Assembly: GCA_019421925.1 (NCBI GenBank)
Contig: JAHZEH010000020.1
Coordinates: 3,826-9,231 of the forward strand
Reading direction: 5' to 3'
DNA: 5,406 bases
From: Clostridia bacterium
GTDB lineage: Bacteria; Bacillota; Clostridia; Christensenellales; CALWSW01
A program made the translations under genes and the position numbers. Shown here one piece after another: positions 1-4,745 of the stretch (positions are counted from its first letter, which is position 1; each line of letters starts with the position of its first letter). The notes under the pieces are model-generated. The model saw only the letters and a list, made by a program, of their open reading frames with translations, ran no database searches and had not been told where the DNA came from.

Positions 1-233
1 TGGGGGCGATCGGCCTGACCTTCCCGTTTTATCAGAACAGACTGAGCGGGGAGTTCCAATTTATGGAGAGGGAGCTGCTCACCTCCTATGCCATGGGCCA
101 GAGCCAAAAGGCCCAGACGGAGCTGGCCAAGCTGCAGGGCAGGCTTCGGGCAGCGGCCAATCTGCTGGGCGCTATGGACCTCGATCCCCAGAGCGAGGAG
201 TTCTCCTTCTATATCCAGTCCCTGACAGACTAG
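1..233 (+). pseudogene. N-terminal fragment of Cache-PAS-GGDEF diguanylate cyclase, ended by in-frame amber stop
   Basis: The frame starting at base 3 is open for 76 codons and stops at TAG (231-233). The start of the gene lies left of the window. The first residues (GAIGLTFPF) look like the outer end of a first membrane helix. They are followed by a long amphipathic helix (about RLSGEFQFMERELL through RLRAAANLLGAM), as in the membrane-proximal helix of extracellular Cache sensors. The same frame continues past the TAG with sensible residues (EDKPIVYAS) and joins the 499-codon frame at 261 without a shift. I therefore read this as the 5' part of one gene broken by a single nonsense codon, not as a separate gene. 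A sequencing error is the main alternative. The evidence for one original gene is strong; whether the break is real in the organism cannot be told from here. Confidence 0.75.
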
Positions 234-260
234 GAGGACAAGCCCATCGTCTACGCCAGC

Positions 261-1760
261 ATGGAGAAGATCTATGAAAATGTGACCAGCCCGAATGCGT
301 CCGCCGGGGACTGGCAGGCCTATGAGGACCTGCTCGCCGGCAAGAGCGTGTTTTCCGACATCGGATACTCCAACCGGATAGGGGGCTACTGCTTTGCCCT
401 GGGGGAGCCGGTCACACAGGATGGACAGGTCATCGGCGCGCTGCGCTGCGTGCTGGGCGTCTCCATCCTTATGCAGGAGGCCCAGCAGGGCGGGCTGAAC
501 GAGGTCTCCGCCCAGTGCATCGTGGATCAGGCGGGCGATATCGTCTACTGTGACCTGGAGAATGAGCCCTGGGAAGGGGTCAACCTGCTGGAGGCCCTCC
601 AGGCGGAGGGAACCGAGGAGGAGACTGTGGAGGGGCTGAGAGCCTCCTTTGTCTCGGATCTGAATGTCACGCTGGCTTTTAACAGCGGCGCCGGAGGGAA
701 GAGGGGCTTTGTCTCCTCGACCACCCTGGGCTATAAGGACTGGAGCCTGGTGCGTTTTGACAGGACCACGGCGATGGAGGACGTCTCCCGAAAAGTCCTG
801 CGCAGCACAATGCTGGCCAGCGCCGTGCTTATCCTGTTGACCGCGCTCCTCGGCGGCGGCACGATCTGGGCGTTCAGCAGGCAGAGGAGGAGAATTGAGC
901 TGGATCAGGCGCGCTATGACGCCCTGTCCCAATTCGCCGACACGGTGCTCTTTGAATATGTCTACAAGACCGACTCCCTTCGTTTCACATCCAACGCCGC
1001 CCACCTGCTTCCGCTGCAGGCCCTGCGCGTCGACAATTTCCACCGGCACAGGTTTCAGACTATGTGCGAGGAGGACGTGGAGCCTGTGATGGAGATGTTC
1101 GAGAGAGCAAGGGAGAGCGGCCAACCCCAGTCCCTGGAGGTGCGGCTCCGGAGGAAGGACGGCTCGCTCATCTGGTGTAAGTGCCGCGTGCAGCCCATCG
1201 GGGGGCGGGATGGGGTGGACATGCTGGTGGGCAAGCTGGCGGACATAGATGAGATGAAGAAAAAGGAGCTCGATCTGCTGGAGAGATCCACCACGGATGC
1301 CCTGACCGGCCTGCTCAACCGGGAGAGCCTGCAGAGCGGGGTGGATGAGCTGCTCCGGGCGGAACAGGAGGGCTTTCTCTTCATGATGGACATCGACAAC
1401 TTCAAATCCGTCAACGACAGCTTTGGCCATGGCGAGGGCGACAAGCTGCTGGGCGAGCTGGGGGAGATTCTCAGGGGTTCCTTCCGCGAGCACGACCCGG
1501 TGGGACGGGTGGGGGGCGACGAGTTTGTGGCCTTCATGCCCGACACCTGCAACCCGGATATCGCTTCCCTTAAAGCGGAGCTGATTCTGCATAAGATTAC
1601 CGCCCTCAGGACGGGCGGCGGGGAGTGCGTCTCGGCCAGCATCGGCATTTCAAGCTGCCCCAGGGAGGGCGCCACCTATGCCGAACTGTTCAGCGCCGCG
1701 GACAGGGCCATGTACCAGGCCAAGCAGAGGGGCAAAAACCAGGTTGCCTTCAGCGGATGA
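261..1760 (+). CDS. Membrane diguanylate cyclase, Cache(partial)-TM-PAS-GGDEF
   Basis: The GGDEF domain makes cyclic di-GMP from two GTP. Residues 1-180 resemble the distal part of a double Cache sensor outside the cell (for example LGEPVTQDGQVIGALRCVL at 47-65). Residues about 184-206 form one hydrophobic membrane helix followed by a basic stretch (RQRRR). Residues about 215-335 fit a PAS_3-type fold (LRRKDGSLIW at 296-305). The GGDEF domain spans about 320-497: it begins at DALTGLLNR (326-334), has the metal-binding region MDIDNF (376-381), the active-site GGDEF at 418-422, and an RxxD inhibitory site (R409, D412) exactly five residues before GGDEF. All catalytic features are intact, so feedback-inhibited cyclase activity is expected. 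The ATG at 261 is only the first Met after an in-frame TAG at 231-233. The AGGAGG at 232-237 lies 23 nt away, too far for an ordinary start. If this is translated alone it lacks the first membrane helix, so the sensor would be misplaced. It ends with TGA. Confidence 0.85.
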   Translation: MEKIYENVTSPNASAGDWQAYEDLLAGKSVFSDIGYSNRIGGYCFALGEPVTQDGQVIGALRCVLGVSILMQEAQQGGLNEVSAQCIVDQAGDIVYCDLENEPWEGVNLLEALQAEGTEEETVEGLRASFVSDLNVTLAFNSGAGGKRGFVSSTTLGYKDWSLVRFDRTTAMEDVSRKVLRSTMLASAVLILLTALLGGGTIWAFSRQRRRIELDQARYDALSQFADTVLFEYVYKTDSLRFTSNAAHLLPLQALRVDNFHRHRFQTMCEEDVEPVMEMFERARESGQPQSLEVRLRRKDGSLIWCKCRVQPIGGRDGVDMLVGKLADIDEMKKKELDLLERSTTDALTGLLNRESLQSGVDELLRAEQEGFLFMMDIDNFKSVNDSFGHGEGDKLLGELGEILRGSFREHDPVGRVGGDEFVAFMPDTCNPDIASLKAELILHKITALRTGGGECVSASIGISSCPREGATYAELFSAADRAMYQAKQRGKNQVAFSG

Positions 1761-1900
1761 GGGGCAATACGCTCCAGAGGGCTGATTTGGCCGCTTTCCG
1801 CGCAGCGGGTATTTGTCCTGAAACTCCCCCGGGGATGCGTGCCCGCGCCCTGAAACCGCAATTACCTCTGTCCACCGGGGGTGGATTTAACATGAGAACA

Positions 1901-1924
1901 GGGGGAGGCGCAAAAGCCTCCCCC
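1901..1924. terminator. Hairpin terminator between convergent genes
   Basis: A perfect 9-bp stem, GGGGGAGGC (1901-1909) with GCCTCCCCC (1916-1924), closes a 6-nt loop. It sits between the ends of the GGDEF gene (plus) and the GyrI-like gene (minus). On the minus strand the following bases are TGTTCTCATGTT, a poor U-tract; on the plus strand there is none. It is probably the end of the minus-strand operon and may act on both strands, with modest efficiency. A smaller hairpin, TCCACC/GGTGGA at 1871-1885 followed by TTT, could help end the plus-strand transcript. I see nothing else in 1761-1953. Confidence 0.6.
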
Positions 1925-1953
1925 TGGGAGCAGATATAGAACAGGATCGGGGC

Positions 1954-2592
1954 TCAGCCCTCCAGTTCCAGGCGCAGGATGGTTTTCAGCCGCTCGGGCG
2001 CGCTCTTCTGGGGATTGGAGAGATAGATCTCATGATGCCGCCCCTGCCTGTCCGGACGGCGGCGCAGGCCCTGCTCCTCCACAAAGCGCTCCATCTTCTC
2101 GAAGGAGGGCTTTTCTGCTGCATAGGGGCCAACATGGAGCACCTGCACGCAGCGTCCCTCCTCAAAGGTCTCAAAGCGGGCGCGTGAGAGGTCCAGACCG
2201 GGCTTCTTGGCCTGGCAGATTCCGGCCGCCCAGGCGAAGACCTCGGGCGTCACAAATTCGGGCTGGCGGATCATGGCCGTCCAGCGCCACTCCTCCCGGG
2301 AGGTATCCATGACGCTTCCACCCCCCTCCTCCCACCACAGCCCCTCCAGAGGGGGGACCACATACTCAAAATAGCCCTCGGGCCGGACGGGGGAGAGTTT
2401 GCTCATCTTGACGGTGAAGGAGAGGGCATAGAGGATGGAGAGGGCCTCCTGATAGGCGCTGCCCTCGGGCGCCCCCCGGCCGTCCACCATCAAGAAGTTC
2501 ATGGCGGGCACGTCTACCAGAACCGGGCTTCGCCCCGGCAGATAGAGGTCCCGATCCCGCTTTTTGTAATCCAGTTTTTCCATTGCCGGCAT
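1954..2592 (-). CDS. GyrI-like small-molecule-binding domain protein (COG4832-type)
   Basis: A 212-residue cytoplasmic protein. The N-terminal pattern (KRDRDLYLPG near 11-20, then VPAMNFLMVDGRGAP at 28-42), the YFEYVVPPLEGLWW block (74-87) and the C-terminal HHEIYLSNP...APERLKTILR (186-207) are hallmarks of stand-alone GyrI-like proteins. Members of the wider GyrI superfamily bind hydrophobic small molecules. Some stand-alone members with the WW motif have been reported to hydrolyse cyclopropane-bearing DNA-alkylating natural products (established knowledge from memory). Whether this protein is an enzyme or only a binder is open. The conserved W86, W87 and E188 are the residues to examine. 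The start at 2592 is favoured over the ATG at 2583 because GAAGGAG (2600-2606) lies 7 nt upstream of it. It begins 4 nt after the TfoX-like stop, so translation is probably coupled. It is the last gene of the WYL operon and ends with TGA. Confidence 0.88.
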   Translation of the reverse strand: MPAMEKLDYKKRDRDLYLPGRSPVLVDVPAMNFLMVDGRGAPEGSAYQEALSILYALSFTVKMSKLSPVRPEGYFEYVVPPLEGLWWEEGGGSVMDTSREEWRWTAMIRQPEFVTPEVFAWAAGICQAKKPGLDLSRARFETFEEGRCVQVLHVGPYAAEKPSFEKMERFVEEQGLRRRPDRQGRHHEIYLSNPQKSAPERLKTILRLELEG

Positions 2593-2596
2593 GACA

Positions 2597-2950
2597 TCAC
2601 TCCTTCGGGGCCTTTTTTGGAGAGGCCCCTCTCTTTTTTGGGGTTCTGGGTTTGGGCAGGGGCAGCTGGGAGCAGGTGCGCTCTGTGAGCTCCCTCAAAA
2701 ACGCCCGGTCGTCCAGATTCTCGATGAGGAAATAACGCGCTCCCTCATGGGGGGAGGCGATCACCGGGTTTTGCAGAAAAGCCTGTCCGGCCTCAGTGAT
2801 TTTGACATAGAAGGCGTCGTCCTCCACGGTGGCAAAGAATTTACCGCCGCAGTACAGGCCGTATTCCCCAAACATCTTCCTGTAGGTGATGTCGCCCGCG
2901 TCCTGGAGCTGACCGGCGACAAACTGCACAAATTCCAGGGATGAGGCCAT
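2597..2950 (-). CDS. TfoX/Sxy N-terminal domain protein
   Basis: A 117-residue protein. Residues about 5-95 match the TfoX N-terminal domain family: ITYRKMFGEYGLY at 21-33, a GKFFA-type beta strand, FYVKITEAG at 47-55, and ARYFLIENLDDRAFLREL at 71-88. The tail (about 98-117) is rich in Lys, Pro and Arg (PKKRGASPKKAPKE), which could bind nucleic acid but may just be a disordered end. In gamma-proteobacteria TfoX/Sxy regulates competence together with CRP. That role cannot be carried over here, because clostridial stand-alone N-domain proteins have no known function and the C-terminal TfoX domain is absent. The start is supported by AAAGGAG (2959-2965), 8 nt upstream. It lies 18 nt after the WYL regulator and 4 nt before the GyrI-like gene, so the three are almost certainly co-transcribed. 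It ends with TGA. Confidence 0.88.
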   Translation of the reverse strand: MASSLEFVQFVAGQLQDAGDITYRKMFGEYGLYCGGKFFATVEDDAFYVKITEAGQAFLQNPVIASPHEGARYFLIENLDDRAFLRELTERTCSQLPLPKPRTPKKRGASPKKAPKE

Positions 2951-2968
2951 GTTTTTTGCTCCTTTCCT

Positions 2969-3871
2969 CTATTCCGGGTTGTTGTAAAGCGCATAAACCC
3001 GCCCTGCCAGGGCTTGAAGCCTGGGACGGAGCTCCTTGGGCTCCAGCAGAACTACCTGATCCCCAAAGGTGAGCAGCCAGCGCAGCGTGTGGTCCTCGTC
3101 TGTAAAGCCGAAGCGGAAGAGGAGCTTCCCGTCCTTCCGCTCCACAAAGCTGTCCGCCCCGTACTCCTCGATCAGCCGCCAACGCATGCCGCGCTCAAAC
3201 AGGGCGAGCACCTCGAAGCGGGTGGGAAAGGCCTCGGCCTGTTCCACGCGGTATGGGGGGTGCTCCCGGGGGACAAATCCCCGGGGCAGGAGGACCGGGC
3301 GCAGGAGGCGGTTGAGCTTGAAGAGCCGGAAATCCTGCCGGTCCAGGCAGAATCCCCACACATACCAGGCCGACCACTGAAAAACCAGGAGATAGGGCTC
3401 GATGGTGCGGGGGCCCTCCCCCGTGGGGCCGTAGTAGTCGAATTGGAGCAGCTGGCGGGCGAGAATGGCCTGCCGTACCCGCTCGATTTTGGGGGCGATG
3501 GAGGCCCTGCTGTAGGAGGCGAGGTCGATGAGGATGGGGCTGTCCTCTCCGTCCCCGGGGGAGAGCTTGTCCATGAGCTGCTGGTACCGGTTGCCGCCGG
3601 ACACGCTGTCCAGGCTCTTGAGCCCGGTCAGGATGGACTGGAGCTCCCCGCCCGACAGGAGGCCCCGCTCGATGGTATATCCCTCCAGGATGGAGACGCC
3701 GCCCCCCTTGCCCTGGGCGGTGACCAGGGGGATGCCCGCCTGGCAGAGACCGGCGATGTCCCGGTGGATGGTACGGCAGGACACTTCAAAGCGCTCGGCC
3801 AGAGCCGGCACGGTGACTTTCCCCTGCTGGAGCAGGAGGCACAGGATGCCAATGAGACGGTCGATCTTCAA
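2969..3871 (-). CDS. WYL-domain transcriptional regulator (YafY/DeoR-like HTH, WYL, WCX)
   Basis: A 300-residue one-component regulator. Residues 2-58 form a winged HTH of the HTH_11 type; the recognition helix is about SCRTIHRDIAGL (31-42), and the wing holds KGGGVSILEGY (55-65). Residues about 127-197 form the WYL domain; the name-giving motif reads WYVWGF (169-174), so Leu is replaced by Val, with the basic FRLFKLNRL strand (181-189). A WCX-like C-terminus covers about 213-296. WYL domains sense ligands, in some cases nucleic acids or nucleotides; the ligand here is unknown. The start is TTG: GGGAGG (3879-3884) lies 7 nt before it and no in-frame ATG lies upstream. It heads the operon with the TfoX-like and GyrI-like genes, and autoregulation is likely. 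It ends with TAG, and the TfoX-like gene follows in the same frame six codons after that TAG. Confidence 0.93.
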   Translation of the reverse strand: MKIDRLIGILCLLLQQGKVTVPALAERFEVSCRTIHRDIAGLCQAGIPLVTAQGKGGGVSILEGYTIERGLLSGGELQSILTGLKSLDSVSGGNRYQQLMDKLSPGDGEDSPILIDLASYSRASIAPKIERVRQAILARQLLQFDYYGPTGEGPRTIEPYLLVFQWSAWYVWGFCLDRQDFRLFKLNRLLRPVLLPRGFVPREHPPYRVEQAEAFPTRFEVLALFERGMRWRLIEEYGADSFVERKDGKLLFRFGFTDEDHTLRWLLTFGDQVVLLEPKELRPRLQALAGRVYALYNNPE

Positions 3872-3878
3872 GACGGCG

Positions 3879-3884
3879 CCTCCC
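3879..3884 (-). promoter_or_regulatory. Ribosome binding site fixing the TTG start of the WYL regulator
   Basis: On the minus strand GGGAGG stands 7 nt before the TTG at 3871-3869. There is no in-frame ATG or GTG upstream, and starting at a later codon would cut into the HTH domain, so this site decides the rare TTG start. Confidence 0.75.
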
Positions 3885-3903
3885 AGAAGAAAATTCTGAG
3901 GAT

Positions 3904-3912
3904 ATCATACCA
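3904..3912 (-). promoter_or_regulatory. Extended -10 promoter of the WYL-TfoX-GyrI operon
   Basis: On the minus strand TGG-TATGAT (3912 to 3904) is a good extended -10 element (TGn plus TATGAT). The -35 position 17 bp upstream reads ATACTG, which is poor. That fits either an extended -10 promoter or one needing an activator. Transcription would start near 3897, leaving a leader of about 26 nt. Overlapping inverted repeats lie just upstream at 3922-3945. Confidence 0.5.
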
Positions 3913-3921
3913 CAGCGCCGC

Positions 3922-3945
3922 GACAACAGTATGTCATGTTTTGAC
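3922..3945. promoter_or_regulatory. Overlapping inverted repeats, possible WYL-regulator operator
   Basis: GACA (3922-3925) and TGTC (3932-3935) form an inverted repeat with a 6-bp spacer. GTCA (3933-3936) and TGAC (3942-3945) form a second one that overlaps it. They cover the -35 region and upstream DNA of the operon promoter, where an autoregulator would bind. The arms are only 4 bp, so chance is a real possibility. Confidence 0.25.
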
Positions 3946-3947
3946 GG

Positions 3948-3982
3948 AAAACAAAAAGACGCCCCGCTGCCCGCAGGACGTC
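3948..3982 (-). terminator. Minus-strand intrinsic terminator (second of a tandem pair)
   Basis: Read on the minus strand, GACGTCC (3982-3976) pairs with GGGCGTC (3964-3958), with one G-U wobble, around an 11-nt loop. TTTTTGTTTT (3957-3948) follows. In a plus-strand RNA the wobble becomes a C-A mismatch, and the U-tract would be on the wrong side, so this works only in the minus direction. It lies about 40 bp after another terminator and shields the WYL operon promoter from transcription arriving from the right. Confidence 0.55.
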
Positions 3983-3991
3983 CGGAGTGCC

Positions 3992-4018
3992 AAAAAAGCG
4001 GCGTATGCCGCTTTTTTT
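3992..4018. terminator. Strong bidirectional intrinsic terminator
   Basis: AAAAAAGCGGC (3992-4002) and GCCGCTTTTTT (4007-4017) form an 11-bp perfect stem around GTAT. The T-run continues to 4018 on the plus strand and there are six U on the minus strand. No plus-strand gene lies upstream, so its job is most likely to end minus-strand transcripts from the XRE gene or from the structured block at 4019-4238. Confidence 0.85.
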
Positions 4019-4238
4019 AGGGGACAGCATTTCCCTCCCGCCCTGTGGGCTCCCGGCGGGAAACGCGGAAAATAAGGCAAACCCTGAGGGTTTTCTCCCG
4101 TTCCGGGGTTCAGGCCGCCGGAGCCGGATTAATTGTCAGGGACTTCCCTTGACAATCCCGGGGGCTTTCGGCAGGCTCTGGGTGGGTTTTTGATAGAAGT
4201 TTCAGGGAATGGCAAAAACCTCAGCGGACAGGCGTCCT
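4019..4238. other. Non-coding block with several inverted repeats, no gene seen
   Basis: About 220 bases after the XRE stop with no convincing coding frame. It holds four pairings: TCCCGCC (4036-4042) with GGCGGGA (4055-4061); AAACCC (4079-4084) with GGGTTT (4088-4093); ATTGTCA (4132-4138) with TGACAAT (4150-4156), whose stem is extended by GGG/CCC; and near its ends GCATTTCCCT (4027-4036) with AGGGAATGGC (4204-4213), pairing at 8 of 10 positions. It could be a structured 3' UTR of the XRE mRNA, a small RNA ended by the tandem terminators, or a small dispersed repeat. The sequence alone does not decide. Confidence 0.4.
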
Positions 4239-4598
4239 CTATTCCTCCGGGCCGTCCTGCTCGTTTTCCCGCTGGACCTCCAGCATGGCCTCCATGGTGG
4301 CGAGAATGACTTTGCGGTAGGAGGGCGGGAGGGACTGGAAGATGCGCACGTTCTTCTCCATCTGCTGATCGTCCACCGACTCAGCTGTACGCATCTTGCC
4401 CTCACCCCGCTCCAGCCATCTGCGGCTGATGCCGAAGGTCTCGCAGATGAGTTTGATTCGCGCGTCGTTGACGGCCACCATATCCGTTTCAATTTTGCCG
4501 ATGGTTCCTCTGGTGCAGCCAATCTTTTCTCCGAAACTTTCTTGAGAAAGTTTCTCTTGCTTGCGCACTAAGCGCACTCGCTCGCCTAAAGTACTCAT
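4239..4598 (-). CDS. XRE-family (Cro/CI-type) HTH regulator
   Basis: A 119-residue protein. Residues about 4-60 form a classic XRE helix-turn-helix: the first helix is LGERVRLVRK (4-13), the HTH is LSQESFGEKIG (17-27) followed by recognition helix TRGTIGKIET (29-38), and WLERGEGKM (61-69) closes the domain as in many phage- and clostridial-type repressors. Residues about 80-110 (MEKNVRIFQSLPPSYRKVILATMEAML region) are predicted helical and may serve for dimerisation. No enzymatic or metal-binding domain is present. Start ATG at 4598; the ribosome site is weak (GAGGTAGGTG just upstream). It diverges from a 93-residue gene across an AT-rich region with a 9-bp inverted repeat that overlaps its own promoter, so autorepression is likely. 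The 5' end of the gene uses AT-rich codons and contains a 22-bp palindrome. It ends with TAG. Confidence 0.92.
   Translation of the reverse strand: MSTLGERVRLVRKQEKLSQESFGEKIGCTRGTIGKIETDMVAVNDARIKLICETFGISRRWLERGEGKMRTAESVDDQQMEKNVRIFQSLPPSYRKVILATMEAMLEVQRENEQDGPEE
4533..4554. repeat. 22-bp palindrome inside the XRE gene
   Basis: GAAACTTTCT (4533-4542), then TG, then AGAAAGTTTC (4545-4554): two perfect 10-bp arms with a 2-bp centre. It lies in codons of the XRE helix-turn-helix (around KLSQESF), about 45-65 nt into the gene. It may be an internal operator or an mRNA hairpin near the start. Confidence 0.6.
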
Positions 4599-4624
4599 TA
4601 TTTCACCTACCTCATTTACAATTC

Positions 4625-4654
4625 ATATTACATCATGTTCAAAATATGCGTCAA
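4625..4654 (-). promoter_or_regulatory. Promoter of the XRE regulator
   Basis: On the minus strand TTGACG (4654-4649) and TAATAT (4630-4625) are separated by 18 bp, giving a moderate sigma-A promoter. The start of transcription would be near 4618, about 20 nt before the ATG. One arm of the 9-bp inverted repeat (4636-4644) lies between -35 and -10, where a bound repressor would block polymerase. Confidence 0.5.
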
Positions 4655-4671
4655 TGGAATCTTTTTGAACA
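4636..4671. promoter_or_regulatory. Perfect 9-bp inverted repeat, probable XRE operator
   Basis: TGTTCAAAA (4636-4644) and TTTTGAACA (4663-4671) are exact inverted copies separated by 18 bp. The left arm lies inside the XRE promoter and the right arm ends 3 bp before the -35 box of the divergent promoter. Both promoters could thus be controlled from one site or by a dimer on each arm. Confidence 0.55.
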
Positions 4672-4674
4672 GGA

Positions 4675-4703
4675 TTGACATAGCGCATAGAGAATGATAT
4701 ATT
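4675..4703 (+). promoter_or_regulatory. Near-consensus sigma-A promoter of the 93-residue gene
   Basis: TTGACA (4675-4680), a 17-bp spacer, then TATATT (4698-4703) preceded by TGA, which makes an extended -10. A perfect -35, ideal spacing and an extended -10 predict strong transcription when not repressed. Start near 4710, giving a leader of about 36 nt. GCTA-N5-TAGC (4704-4716) covers the start point. Confidence 0.8.
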
Positions 4704-4745
4704 GCTAATAAATAGCATAAAAATTCTAATAAAGGGCTAATCGGG

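Noticed and set aside
231..233. Recoding of TAG as a sense codon (pyrrolysine or amber suppression)
   Set aside because: TAG is used as a normal stop by the WYL regulator (2971-2969) and the XRE gene (4241-4239) in the same window, and no suppressor tRNA is visible. A nonsense mutation or sequencing error is simpler.
1055..1675. 206-codon minus-strand frame opposite the GGDEF domain
   Set aside because: Low-complexity Ser/Arg/Pro-rich translation typical of the antisense of a GC-rich gene. The plus-strand frame holds all GGDEF motifs.
2597..2950. Competence regulation by the TfoX-like protein
   Set aside because: Only the N-terminal domain is present, and the CRP-dependent competence role is known from gamma-proteobacteria, so the function should not be transferred.
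3014..4075. Long open frame (353 codons) on the plus strand opposite the WYL regulator
   Set aside because: It is antisense to a clear WYL-family gene and runs through both the operon promoter and the strong terminator at 3992-4018. Its composition is that of a GC-rich shadow frame and it shows no recognisable domain.
3987..4193. 68-codon plus-strand frame in the non-coding block
   Set aside because: It begins within the left flank of a strong terminator hairpin, has no ribosome site or promoter, and its translation is not convincingly protein-like.
4209..4571. 120-codon plus-strand frame opposite the XRE gene
   Set aside because: Antisense shadow of a textbook XRE protein, with no ribosome site.
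4563..4578. Direct repeat GCGCACT, 9 bp apart, at the start of the XRE gene
   Set aside because: Explained by repeated Val-Arg codons (VRLVR); too short to support a regulatory claim.
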